Under the pieces are notes generated by a model. That model had not been told where the DNA came from and made no database searches. It worked only from the letters and a program-made list of their open reading frames with translations. From Halomonas sp. MCCC 1A13316 (GTDB taxonomy: Bacteria; Pseudomonadota; Gammaproteobacteria; Pseudomonadales; Halomonadaceae): a stretch of 64,000 nt of DNA. Numbering within the stretch: the first letter of the stretch is position 1; every line of letters begins with the position of its first letter. The stretch is taken from contig NZ_CP053382.1 of assembly GCF_014931605.1 (NCBI RefSeq), positions 496,001 through 560,000 of the forward strand, written 5' to 3'. Shown here piece after piece: positions 1 through 7,732 of this stretch. The translations under genes and the position numbers were made by a program.

Positions 1-573
1 AAGGTCGATGCGCTCGAGCCCTTCCACCCGGATCGGGTAGCCTCACGCATCCTCGGTATGGGCGACGTACTGTCGCTGATCGAGGAGGCCGAGCGCACGG
101 TCGACAAGAAGAAAGCCGAGCAGTTGGCCAAGAAGGTCAAGAAGGGCGAGGGTTTCGATCTCGAGGACTTCCGCGACCAGCTCCAGCAGCTCAAGAAGAT
201 GGGTGGCATGGGCGGCCTGCTCGGCAAGCTGCCGGGGATGGGGCAGATGGCCGAAATGGCCCAGGGCCCCGGGCCCGAGAAGGAGCTGGGCAAGCTCGAG
301 GCGCTGATCAACTCGATGACGCCTCAAGAGCGACGCAAGCCCGAGATCATCAATGGCTCGCGCAAGCGTCGCATTGCCACTGGTGCCGGCCTGCAGGTAC
401 CCGATCTCAATCGACTGCTCAAGCAGCACAAGCAGATGCAGAAGATGATGAAGAAGGCGGGCAAGAAGGGCGGCATGCAAAAGATGATGCGCGGCATGTC
501 CGGCATGATGGGCGGCGGTGGCCCTGGCGGCCCTGGCGGGATGGGCGGCCCCGGTGGCTTCCCGTGGCGCTGA
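1..573 (+). CDS. ffh: Signal recognition particle protein Ffh, C-terminal part (5' end outside window)
   Basis: The frame is open from base 1, so the N and GTPase G domains lie upstream. The remaining 190 residues are the end of the G domain and the M domain, which binds SRP RNA and the hydrophobic signal peptide of nascent inner-membrane proteins. The RNA-binding helix region GSRKRRIATGAG is present, followed by the methionine-rich segment MQKMMKKAGKKGGMQKMM and a Gly/Pro/Met-rich tail. The receptor partner FtsY is encoded at 20.1 kb in this window. The position upstream of rpsP-rimM-trmD-rplS is the usual gammaproteobacterial order. Confidence 0.97.
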   Translation, partial: KVDALEPFHPDRVASRILGMGDVLSLIEEAERTVDKKKAEQLAKKVKKGEGFDLEDFRDQLQQLKKMGGMGGLLGKLPGMGQMAEMAQGPGPEKELGKLEALINSMTPQERRKPEIINGSRKRRIATGAGLQVPDLNRLLKQHKQMQKMMKKAGKKGGMQKMMRGMSGMMGGGGPGGPGGMGGPGGFPWR

Positions 574-594
574 CGGCCGAGCTCGATAAAAGGG

Positions 595-623
595 TTCCAA
601 AGCCGGGCTGATTTCCGTAGAAT
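595..623 (+). promoter_or_regulatory. Candidate sigma70 promoter of the rpsP operon
   Basis: TTCCAA (595-600) and TAGAAT (618-623) are separated by 17 bases, just after the ffh stop codon. This would give an rpsP leader of about 190 nt. The call is based on spacing and consensus match only. Confidence 0.45.
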
Positions 624-664
624 GCTGCGTCTTCATGGCAGGACCGTGGCTCTGCCCGGCTGCA

Positions 665-692
665 CGCTTGTAAAGAAGCGCTTGTAAAGAAA
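665..692 (+). repeat. Two tandem 14-bp repeats in the rpsP leader
   Basis: CGCTTGTAAAGAAG (665-678) is followed directly by CGCTTGTAAAGAAA (679-692), differing only in the last base. It lies in the untranslated leader before rpsP. No function is evident. Confidence 0.7.
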
Positions 693-708
693 GTGACCGA
701 ATGACGCG

Positions 709-772
709 AAGGCGGGTCCACGGACCCGCTTTCCTGGCAATGCCGAGAAAGCCGGCCAATAGCCGGCTCGGC
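709..772 (+). terminator. Two hairpins in the rpsP leader (attenuator-like)
   Basis: GCGGGTCC (712-719) pairs with GGACCCGC (722-729) and is followed by TTT, like a short terminator. AGCCGGC (750-756) pairs with GCCGGCT (762-768). Both sit between the candidate promoter and the rpsP start, so they could regulate read-through into the operon. This is structural inference only. Confidence 0.45.
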
Positions 773-818
773 GCATATCGGTAGTAAACGTAACCTCAAC
801 CGAAGGACAGTTAACGCC

Positions 819-1067
819 ATGGTTACCATTCGTCTGGCACGTGGTGGCGCCAAGAAGCGTCCCTTCTACCACCTGACCGTGACCGATTCACGCAACTCCC
901 GCGACGGCCGTTTCATCGAGCGTCTGGGCTTCTTCAATCCGATCGCCCGTGGGCAGGAAGAGCGCCTGCGCGTCGACCTGGACCGCATCGCTCACTGGCA
1001 GGGCCAGGGTGCACAGTTGTCCGACCGTGTGGCCGAGCTGGTCAAGGAAGCCCGCAAGCAGGCCTGA
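819..1067 (+). CDS. rpsP: 30S ribosomal protein S16
   Basis: The 82-residue product starts [19 protein letters not shown], the diagnostic S16 N-terminus, and has the usual family length. S16 is a small-subunit assembly protein. AAGGA (803-807) precedes the ATG with a fairly long spacer. It is the first gene of the rpsP-rimM-trmD-rplS operon, which couples ribosome parts to 16S maturation and tRNA modification. Hairpins in the long leader suggest post-initiation control. Confidence 0.98.
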   Translation: MVTIRLARGGAKKRPFYHLTVTDSRNSRDGRFIERLGFFNPIARGQEERLRVDLDRIAHWQGQGAQLSDRVAELVKEARKQA

Positions 1068-1089
1068 GCCTGTGATGCCCGGTGAGATC

Positions 1090-1647
1090 ATGAGCGAGCA
1101 GGCCGAACGCAGCGAACGCGACGAGCATGTGGTGCTGGGCAAGCTGACCAGCCCCTACGGCGTCAAGGGATGGCTCAAGGTCTACTCCCACACCAGTCCG
1201 ATGGATGGCATCCTTGAGTACCCGCAGTGGGTATTGAGGCAGGGCGATGTCCTGAAGCGTCATCGGCTGCAGCAGGGGCGGCGACAAGGCAAGGGTCTGG
1301 TGGTCCTGCTTGAGGGCGTCGACTCGCGTGAAACGGCCGAGCAGATGGCCGGTGCCGAGATCCTGCTGCCCAAGGCCGACCTTCCCGAGCTTGGCGGCAA
1401 CGAATATTACTGGCACCAACTGGAAGGACTCACGGTCGTGACCCGTGAAGGTGTGGTGCTGGGGCGCGTCGCTTACCTGTTCGAGACTGGCGCCAACGAC
1501 GTACTGGTGGTCAAGGGCGACCCCGAAGGGACGCCACCGACCATCGACGATCGGGAGCGCCTGTTGCCCTTCCTGCCCGACGAGGTGATCGTCGCGGTGG
1601 ATCTGGAGGGTGGCCGTATGGCCGTCGACTGGGATCCTGACTTTTGA
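1090..1647 (+). CDS. rimM: 16S rRNA processing protein RimM
   Basis: RimM binds S19 and helps mature the 30S head domain. The 185-residue product has the N-terminal RimM barrel ([20 protein letters not shown]) and a C-terminal PRC-barrel-like domain ending in AVDWDPDF. The ATG at 1090 was chosen because GGTGAG lies just upstream. An in-frame ATG at 1075 would add five residues. The stop codon overlaps a TTG that could start an extended trmD, showing tight coupling. Confidence 0.95.
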   Translation: MSEQAERSERDEHVVLGKLTSPYGVKGWLKVYSHTSPMDGILEYPQWVLRQGDVLKRHRLQQGRRQGKGLVVLLEGVDSRETAEQMAGAEILLPKADLPELGGNEYYWHQLEGLTVVTREGVVLGRVAYLFETGANDVLVVKGDPEGTPPTIDDRERLLPFLPDEVIVAVDLEGGRMAVDWDPDF

Positions 1648-1685
1648 CTATCGAGGCGGATGCCGGGCCGAGCAGGTCGCCGGGC

Positions 1686-2468
1686 ATGTGGGTCGGGGTC
1701 GTGTCGCTTTTTCCCGAGATGTTCGAGGCCATCAGCCGGCACGGCGTCACGGGGCGGGCTGTCAGCCAGGGGCGGGTGGCGCTGGAGTTCTGGAGCCCGC
1801 GCGACTATGCCAGCGATCGGCATCGCACCGTGGATGATCGACCCTACGGCGGCGGTCCCGGCATGCTGATGAAGGTCGACACCCTGCGAGCGGCCATCCA
1901 CGCTGCACGCGACAGGGCGAGCGAGGTGACAGGACAGCGTCCGCGCGTGGTCTACCTCTCGCCCCAAGGGCGCAGGCTCGATCAGCAGGGCGTACGTGAA
2001 CTGGCTTCCGGCCCCCCGTTGGTGGTGGTGGCCGGACGCTACGAAGGCATCGATGAGCGCATTGTGGAGAGCGACATCGATGAGGAGTGGTCGATCGGCG
2101 ATTATGTGCTCAGCGGCGGCGAGCTGCCGGCCATGGTGCTGATCGACGCCGCGGCAAGACTGGTTCCCGGCGTGCTGGGGCATCAGGATTCCGCGGTCGA
2201 GGACTCCTTCAATGAGGGGCTGCTGGATTGCCCGCATTATACGCGCCCCGAGGAGATCGACGGGCGGCGGGTGCCGGATGTGCTGCTCAGCGGCCATCAC
2301 GGCGAGATTCGGCGCTGGCGGCTCAAGCAGTCGCTGGGGCGGACCTGGCTCAGGCGCCCCGACCTGCTCGAAGGCAGGACGTTGAGCACCGAGCAGCGCA
2401 AGTTGCTCGAGGAGTTCATCGAAGAATACGCCGGCAAGGCGGAGGTGCAGGACGCTGGCTCGCTCTGA
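1686..2468 (+). CDS. trmD: tRNA (guanine-37-N1)-methyltransferase TrmD
   Basis: TrmD methylates G37 of tRNAs that read CUN, CCN and CGG codons, preventing +1 frameshifts. The knotted SAM-binding SPOUT core is visible in [11 protein letters not shown] and [13 protein letters not shown], and the substrate-loop region in [11 protein letters not shown]. The start [13 protein letters not shown] at 1686 matches the family N-terminus and gives 260 residues. A TTG at 1644 overlapping the rimM stop would add 14 residues unlike the family. Confidence 0.97.
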   Translation: MWVGVVSLFPEMFEAISRHGVTGRAVSQGRVALEFWSPRDYASDRHRTVDDRPYGGGPGMLMKVDTLRAAIHAARDRASEVTGQRPRVVYLSPQGRRLDQQGVRELASGPPLVVVAGRYEGIDERIVESDIDEEWSIGDYVLSGGELPAMVLIDAAARLVPGVLGHQDSAVEDSFNEGLLDCPHYTRPEEIDGRRVPDVLLSGHHGEIRRWRLKQSLGRTWLRRPDLLEGRTLSTEQRKLLEEFIEEYAGKAEVQDAGSL

Positions 2469-2587
2469 GCTCGCGGACTTGCGTCACCCATCATCTTCCC
2501 GCGCTCTCGAGCCAGGCTCGGGCGCCGGGATCACGCACCGCCCCTGTACTTGGGAAGCGGCGGTGCCGAATATCGAGGAGTTGTGTC

Positions 2588-2944
2588 ATGAGCAGTAAAA
2601 ACAAGGTGATCCAGGCGCTCGAAACCGAGCAGATGAGCAAGCAGGTGCCGGATTTCGCTCCGGGCGACACCGTGGTCGTCCAGGTCAAGGTCAAGGAAGG
2701 CAACCGTGAGCGTCTCCAGGCCTTCGAAGGCGTGGTGATCGGCAAGCGTAACCGCGGCCTGAACTCCGCCTTCACCGTGCGCAAGATCTCCCACGGTGTC
2801 GGCGTCGAGCGTACCTTCCAGACCTACAGCCCGCTGGTCGACTCCATCGAAGTCAAGCGTCGCGGTGACGTGCGCCAGGCCAAGCTGTACTACCTCCGTG
2901 AACGCAGCGGCAAGTCCGCACGTATCAAGGAAAAGCTGTCGTAA
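2588..2944 (+). CDS. rplS: 50S ribosomal protein L19
   Basis: The 118-residue basic protein has the L19 SH3-like fold signature ([20 protein letters not shown]) and a basic C-terminus ([12 protein letters not shown]). L19 sits at the 30S-50S interface. AGGAG lies 8 bases before the ATG. It is the last gene of the operon, separated from trmD by 119 nt, and is followed by a hairpin at 2995-3029. Confidence 0.98.
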   Translation: MSSKNKVIQALETEQMSKQVPDFAPGDTVVVQVKVKEGNRERLQAFEGVVIGKRNRGLNSAFTVRKISHGVGVERTFQTYSPLVDSIEVKRRGDVRQAKLYYLRERSGKSARIKEKLS

Positions 2945-2994
2945 GACACCCTGCCGGGCGAATCGCGATGTTGTCCGATTCGTTGCGCAGACTG

Positions 2995-3029
2995 GAAGCC
3001 CCGTCACCGCTCATGCGGGGCGGGGCTTC
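2995..3029 (+). terminator. Hairpin terminator after rplS
   Basis: GAAGCCCCG (2995-3003) pairs with CGGGGCTTC (3021-3029). The loop is about 17 nt and the following T tract is weak. It lies between rplS and xerD, which begins only 18 bases later. Confidence 0.55.
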
Positions 3030-3047
3030 GTCATATTGGGCGATGAC

Positions 3048-3950
3048 ATGACGCGCGACACCCAATCCCTTGCCCTGATCGAGACCTTCCTGGATACCCT
3101 GTGGCTCGAGCGTGGGGCGAGCGAGCATACCCTGGCGGCCTACCGCCGTGACCTGGAGGCCTGGGCCGCACACCTGGCAGAGACGGGCGGCGCCCTGATC
3201 GCGCCGGACGGCGGGCTATTGCCGGTCTGGCTCGAGGAGCGTCGCGCCGCCGGCTATCAGCTGCGCAGCAATGCTCGGCTGCTCTCCAGCTTGCGCGGCT
3301 TCTATCGCTGGGCGCTGGCCGAAGGGCGCATCGCACACGATCCGCTGGCCGAGGTGCGCCTGCCGCGGGTGCGGCCCAATCTGCCGGATACTCTCGAGGA
3401 GGACGAGGTGGAGCGCCTGCTGGCCGCGCCTGACCTCGCCACCGATATCGGGTTGCGCGACCGCGCCATGCTCGAAGTGCTTTACGGCTGCGGCCTGCGT
3501 GTATCGGAACTGGTGGGGCTCAGCGTGGATGCCGTCAATCTGCGCCAGGGCGTGGTGCGGGTGCGCGGCAAGGGTGACAAGGATCGACTGGTCCCGCTGG
3601 GGGAAGAGGCCGTACACTGGCTGACGCGCTATATGCGCAGCGCGCGTGGTGGGCTGATAAGCGATGTGACGCGGCCGGCGCTGTTTCCCGGGCGTGGCGA
3701 CAATTGCATGACGCGCCAGACCTTCTGGCATCGGATCAAGACGCACGCACGCACGGCTGGTATCACACGGCCGCTGTCGCCGCATACCCTGCGGCATGCA
3801 TTCGCCACGCATCTATTGAATCATGGGGCCAATTTGCGTGTCGTACAGCTGCTGCTCGGACACAGCGACCTGTCGACCACGCAGATCTATACCCACGTTG
3901 CGCAGGCTCGACTCGAAGCCCTGCACGCCGACCATCATCCTCGAGGCTGA
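3048..3950 (+). CDS. xerD: Tyrosine recombinase XerD
   Basis: XerD acts with XerC at dif to resolve chromosome dimers at division. The 300-residue product has the N-terminal SAM-like DNA-binding domain (SEHTLAAYRRDLEAW) and a catalytic domain with Arg in YGCGLRVSELVGL, Lys in RGKGDKD, His/Arg in SPHTLRHAFATHLL, His in LGHSDLSTTQ and the Tyr nucleophile in IYTHV. The neighbouring dsbC favours XerD over XerC. The start at 3048 gives the family length. Confidence 0.94.
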   Translation: MTRDTQSLALIETFLDTLWLERGASEHTLAAYRRDLEAWAAHLAETGGALIAPDGGLLPVWLEERRAAGYQLRSNARLLSSLRGFYRWALAEGRIAHDPLAEVRLPRVRPNLPDTLEEDEVERLLAAPDLATDIGLRDRAMLEVLYGCGLRVSELVGLSVDAVNLRQGVVRVRGKGDKDRLVPLGEEAVHWLTRYMRSARGGLISDVTRPALFPGRGDNCMTRQTFWHRIKTHARTAGITRPLSPHTLRHAFATHLLNHGANLRVVQLLLGHSDLSTTQIYTHVAQARLEALHADHHPRG

Positions 3951-3953
3951 ATC

Positions 3954-4709
3954 ATGATTGCGCTATCCCATCGTCTTGCCGGCTCCCTGTTCGCCCTGGC
4001 CGTGCCTCTCGCCGCCCTCCTGTTGCCCGCCGCCGTTTTGGCCGATGGCGCCGAGCGCTTGGCCGAGCGACTGAAGGTCAACGGCCAGCCAATGCCCGTG
4101 GCCAGCGTGCACGAAACGCCCCTGGAAGGTTTCTATCAGGTTCGTCTGGAAACCGGCGAGGCGTTCTACAGCGATGCCGAAGGTAACTATTTTCTGGTCG
4201 GCGATCTCTACGAGAATGGCGAAGCAGGATTGACAAACCTGACCGAGCAGTCGCGCAACGTGGAGCGCGCCGAGAAGCTTGCCCAGATACCCGAGAGCGA
4301 GCGGGTCGTGTTTCGCGGCACCGGCGCCAGCCGCGCCCAGCTCGTCGTGTTTACCGATACCACCTGCCCCTATTGCCGCCAGTTCCATGAAGAGGTGCCG
4401 GCGCTCAACGAGATGGGCATCGAGGTGCACTACCTGGCCTTCCCGCGCGCCGGCATGGACTCGCAGGGGGCTCGCATCCTCGAGCAGGTCTGGTGTGCCG
4501 AAAACCGCAGCGAGGCGATGAACACGGGTAAGCGGCAGGAAACGATTTCGGGTAGCGCCGACTGCGACAATCCGGTCGAGGAACAGTATCATCTGGGCAT
4601 GGCCGTGGGCGTCCAGGGTACGCCTGCGATCATACTGCCCGATGGGCAACTGGTGCCGGGCTACGTGCCCGCCGAGCGCCTTGTCGACATGCTCGGCCTG
4701 GCAGAGTGA
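3954..4709 (+). CDS. dsbC: Thiol:disulfide isomerase DsbC, periplasmic
   Basis: DsbC reshuffles wrong disulfides in periplasmic proteins. The 251-residue precursor has a signal peptide (about residues 1-24, ending AAVLA before DGAERL), an N-terminal dimerisation domain, and a thioredoxin fold with active site TTCPYCRQFH. A second cysteine pair (WCAEN and SADCDN) and a cis-Pro loop (VQGTPAII) match the family. It starts 3 bases after xerD, so the two are co-transcribed. Confidence 0.95.
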   Translation: MIALSHRLAGSLFALAVPLAALLLPAAVLADGAERLAERLKVNGQPMPVASVHETPLEGFYQVRLETGEAFYSDAEGNYFLVGDLYENGEAGLTNLTEQSRNVERAEKLAQIPESERVVFRGTGASRAQLVVFTDTTCPYCRQFHEEVPALNEMGIEVHYLAFPRAGMDSQGARILEQVWCAENRSEAMNTGKRQETISGSADCDNPVEEQYHLGMAVGVQGTPAIILPDGQLVPGYVPAERLVDMLGLAE

Positions 4710-4782
4710 TAAGCGACGGCAGACGATGAGCTGCCGAATGCATCTGAACGCTGGACATTGACACAATCTGGGGAGCAGGACA

Positions 4783-6099
4783 TTGAAACCGGTGAGAGTG
4801 GGAATCTGTGGTCTGGGCACCGTCGGCGGCGGTACCTTCAACGTGCTGACGCGCAACGCCGACGAGATTGCGCGGCGTGCAGGCCGCCCGATCGTCATCG
4901 AGCAGGTGGCGCTGCGCAGCACCAACCCGGAGTGCGACCTCACCGGTATCAAGACCACCAACGATATCTTCGAGGTGGCCCGTAACCCCGATGTCGACGT
5001 GCTGGTCGAACTGGTCGGCGGCTATGACGTGGCTCGCGAGCTGGTACTCACCGCCATCGCCAACGGCAAGCACGTGGTCACCGCCAACAAGGCCCTGATC
5101 GCGGTGCACGGCAACGAGATCTTCAAGGCGGCTCACGAGCAGGGTGTCATCGTCGCTTTCGAGGCTGCCGTGGCCGGCGGCATCCCGGTGATCAAGTCGC
5201 TGCGTGAAGGGCTCGGCGCCAACCGTATCGAGTGGTTGGCCGGCATCATCAACGGCACCGGCAACTACATCCTCACTCATATGCGCAGCGAGGGTCGCGC
5301 CTTCGAGGACGTGCTCGCCGAAGCCCAGGCGCTGGGCTACGCCGAAGCCGATCCTACCTTCGACGTCGAGGGCATCGACGCCGCCCACAAGCTGACCATC
5401 CTGGCCTCGATTGCCTACGGTGTACCGCTGCAGTTCGAGAAGGCCTATACCGAAGGCATTTCCCGGGTGACTGCCGAGGACGTCGAGCAGGCCGACAACC
5501 TGGGCTACGTGATCAAGCACCTTGGGATTTCCAAGCGCACCGATGCTGGCTTCGAGCTGCGCGTACACCCGACCCTGATTCCCAAGGAGCGCCTGCTGGC
5601 CAATGTCCACGGGGTCAAGAACGCCATCGCCATCATGGGCGACGCCGTGGGGCCGACGCTCTACTACGGTGCCGGCGCAGGTTCCGAACCTACCGCCTCG
5701 GCGGTGGTCGCCGACCTGCTCGACGTGGCCCGTGACATCACTACCGATCACCACTACCGCGTGCCTTACCTGGCCTTCAGCGGCATCGACGAGAACGAAG
5801 GCAACCTGCCGATCCTGCCCATGGAGGACATCATCACCGCTTGCTACCTGAGGTTGCTGGCGGTAGATCGTCCCGGGGTGCTGGCACGAGTGGCGACGAT
5901 TCTCTCCGAGCAGGGCATCTCCATCGAGGCACTGGTGCAAAAAGAGGCCACCGAAGGCGAACTGGTACCGATCATCCTGCTGACCCATCGCTGCCGTGAG
6001 AAGCAGATGAACGAGGCGATCCGCCATATCGAGTCGATGGCCGATATCGCGGGGCCGGTCACACGCATTCGCGTGGAGTCCCTGGACGAGCAGGAGTAA
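4783..6099 (+). CDS. hom: Homoserine dehydrogenase
   Basis: This enzyme reduces aspartate semialdehyde to homoserine, the branch to threonine and methionine. The 438-residue product has an N-terminal Rossmann motif (VGICGLGTVGGGTFNVL), a substrate domain with GIINGTGNYILTHM and EADPTFDVEGIDAAHK, and a C-terminal ACT domain (from about residue 355) for threonine feedback. It is monofunctional, with no aspartokinase fused. The start codon is TTG at 4783, preceded by GGGAGCAGG. It lies 3 bases before thrC. Confidence 0.96.
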   Translation: MKPVRVGICGLGTVGGGTFNVLTRNADEIARRAGRPIVIEQVALRSTNPECDLTGIKTTNDIFEVARNPDVDVLVELVGGYDVARELVLTAIANGKHVVTANKALIAVHGNEIFKAAHEQGVIVAFEAAVAGGIPVIKSLREGLGANRIEWLAGIINGTGNYILTHMRSEGRAFEDVLAEAQALGYAEADPTFDVEGIDAAHKLTILASIAYGVPLQFEKAYTEGISRVTAEDVEQADNLGYVIKHLGISKRTDAGFELRVHPTLIPKERLLANVHGVKNAIAIMGDAVGPTLYYGAGAGSEPTASAVVADLLDVARDITTDHHYRVPYLAFSGIDENEGNLPILPMEDIITACYLRLLAVDRPGVLARVATILSEQGISIEALVQKEATEGELVPIILLTHRCREKQMNEAIRHIESMADIAGPVTRIRVESLDEQE

Positions 6100-6102
6100 G
6101 TC

Positions 6103-7491
6103 ATGCGCTACATCAGTACCCGCGGGCAGGCGCCTGCGCTCTCTTTCGAAGAGGTCGTGCTGACCGGCATGGCCAGCGACGGCGGGCTCTACGTGCCGGA
6201 ACAGATCCCCCAGCTCTCGCGCGAAGAGCTCGAGTCCATGGCCGGGTGCTCCTATGCCGAGATCGCCTTTCGTGTGATGAAGCCGTTCGTCAACGGCGAG
6301 ATCGACGACGAGACGTTCCGCGGCATCGTGCGCGATGCCTACGCCACCTTCAGCCACGATGCCGTGGTGCCGCTCAACCAGCTCGACGCCAACCACTTCC
6401 TGCTCGAGCTGTTCCACGGCCCCACCCTGGCGTTCAAGGACGTGGCACTGCAACTGCTCGGTCGCATCCTCGACCACTTCCTGGCCAAGCGCGGCGAGCG
6501 TGCGGTCATCATGGGTGCCACCTCGGGCGACACCGGCTCGGCGGCGATCGAGGGATGCCGCCACTGCGACAACCTCGACATCTTCATCCTGCATCCGCAC
6601 AACCGGGTCTCCGAGGTACAGCGTCGGCAGATGACTTCAGTGCTGGCCGACAACGTCTTCAACATAGCCATAGAGGGCAACTTCGACGACGCCCAAGCCA
6701 TGGTCAAGGCGAGCTTCGCCGACCAGGGCTTTCTGAACGGCACGCGCCTGGTGGCAGTGAATTCGATCAACTGGGCACGCATCATGGCCCAGATCGTCTA
6801 CTACGTGGCCGCTGGTGTGGCGCTGGGTGCACCGCACCGCCAGGTCAGCTTCTGCGTGCCCTCGGCCAATTTCGGCAACGTCTTTGCCGGCTACATGGCC
6901 TATCGCATGGGGTTGCCGGTCAAACAGTTCATCATTGCCACCAACGCCAACGACATCCTGCACCGTACCATCGCCGCCAACGATTTTTCCAAGCAGGAAC
7001 TCAAGGCGACCCTGGCGCCTTCGATGGACATCGTGGTGTCGTCCAACTTCGAGCGCCTGCTGTTCGAGGCCTACGAGCGCGACGGTCATGCCGTGGCAGC
7101 GCTGCTCGAACGCTTCCAGCAGGAGCCCACGGCGCTGGCCGAGGCGCCGCTCACGCAGTTGCGGGCGCTGTTCGCCAGCCACAGCGTCGACGATGCCACC
7201 ATTCTCGAAGTGATTCGCGAGGCGCACCACCGCACCAAGGAGCTGCTCGACCCGCACACCGCCACCGGCTACCGTGCTGCCGAGCGTGTGCGGGCCGACA
7301 CCGAGACGCCGATGATCACCCTGGCGACGGCCCACCCGGCCAAGTTCGCCGAGGCGGTGGTCAAGGCGGGCTTCCCCGGTGTGCCGCTGCCGCCGCACAT
7401 GGACGACCTGCTGGAGCGCGAAGAGCGCTACACGGTGCTGCCGGCGGAGCTGGCGAAGGTGCAGGCGTTCGTGGCGGAAAATCGGCGGTAG
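6103..7491 (+). CDS. thrC: Threonine synthase
   Basis: Threonine synthase converts O-phosphohomoserine to threonine using PLP. The product is 462 residues, the length of the long gammaproteobacterial type. The PLP lysine lies in FHGPTLAFKDVALQLLG, the phosphate-binding loop in GATSGDTGSAAIEG, and a Ser/Asn motif in PSANFGNVFAGY. AGGAG overlapping the end of hom serves as the RBS. hom and thrC form a two-gene threonine unit; thrB is not in the window. Confidence 0.97.
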   Translation: MRYISTRGQAPALSFEEVVLTGMASDGGLYVPEQIPQLSREELESMAGCSYAEIAFRVMKPFVNGEIDDETFRGIVRDAYATFSHDAVVPLNQLDANHFLLELFHGPTLAFKDVALQLLGRILDHFLAKRGERAVIMGATSGDTGSAAIEGCRHCDNLDIFILHPHNRVSEVQRRQMTSVLADNVFNIAIEGNFDDAQAMVKASFADQGFLNGTRLVAVNSINWARIMAQIVYYVAAGVALGAPHRQVSFCVPSANFGNVFAGYMAYRMGLPVKQFIIATNANDILHRTIAANDFSKQELKATLAPSMDIVVSSNFERLLFEAYERDGHAVAALLERFQQEPTALAEAPLTQLRALFASHSVDDATILEVIREAHHRTKELLDPHTATGYRAAERVRADTETPMITLATAHPAKFAEAVVKAGFPGVPLPPHMDDLLEREERYTVLPAELAKVQAFVAENRR

Positions 7492-7532
7492 GGTTCAGCA
7501 AGGTACCTCGCCAAGGTAGCGAGGGCATAGGG

Positions 7533-7617
7533 GACAGGTCAAAGAGGAGGTCTGTTGCCATGGATGGCAAAAGTAGCGCGCAGGGATGGGTTCACAGCGC
7601 CTCCTCGTAGACCTGTC
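7533..7617. repeat. 85-bp nested inverted-repeat element in the thrC-recJ gap
   Basis: The 240-base gap holds a long imperfect hairpin. GACAGGTC (7533-7540) and GAGGAGG (7544-7550) pair exactly with CCTCCTC (7600-7606) and GACCTGTC (7610-7617), separated by a 3-nt internal loop on each side. Inside is a second perfect stem, TTGCCA (7555-7560) with TGGCAA (7565-7570). There is no T tract, so it does not look like a simple terminator. It resembles a small palindromic mobile repeat (MITE or REP type), but no second copy was found in this window. Confidence 0.6.
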
Positions 7618-7732
7618 GCCGGCTAGCCCGAGCGGTGGACGATGACGCCAGAGCTTTGTGAAAGCTGTCCCGGCGCCCTTCGCCGTCTTGCTGCAAGCAA
7701 CAACGCTGCGCCTCGTAATCGGAGCGTGGCAG

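Noticed and set aside
574..818. SRP RNA or another small RNA gene next to ffh
   Set aside because: No SRP RNA signature (the GGAA tetraloop domain) was found; the gap reads as an rpsP promoter and leader.
4630..6600. 656-codon open frame antisense to hom and thrC
   Set aside because: Shadow of the real genes, which have intact family motifs and ribosome-binding sites. The antisense product resembles nothing known.
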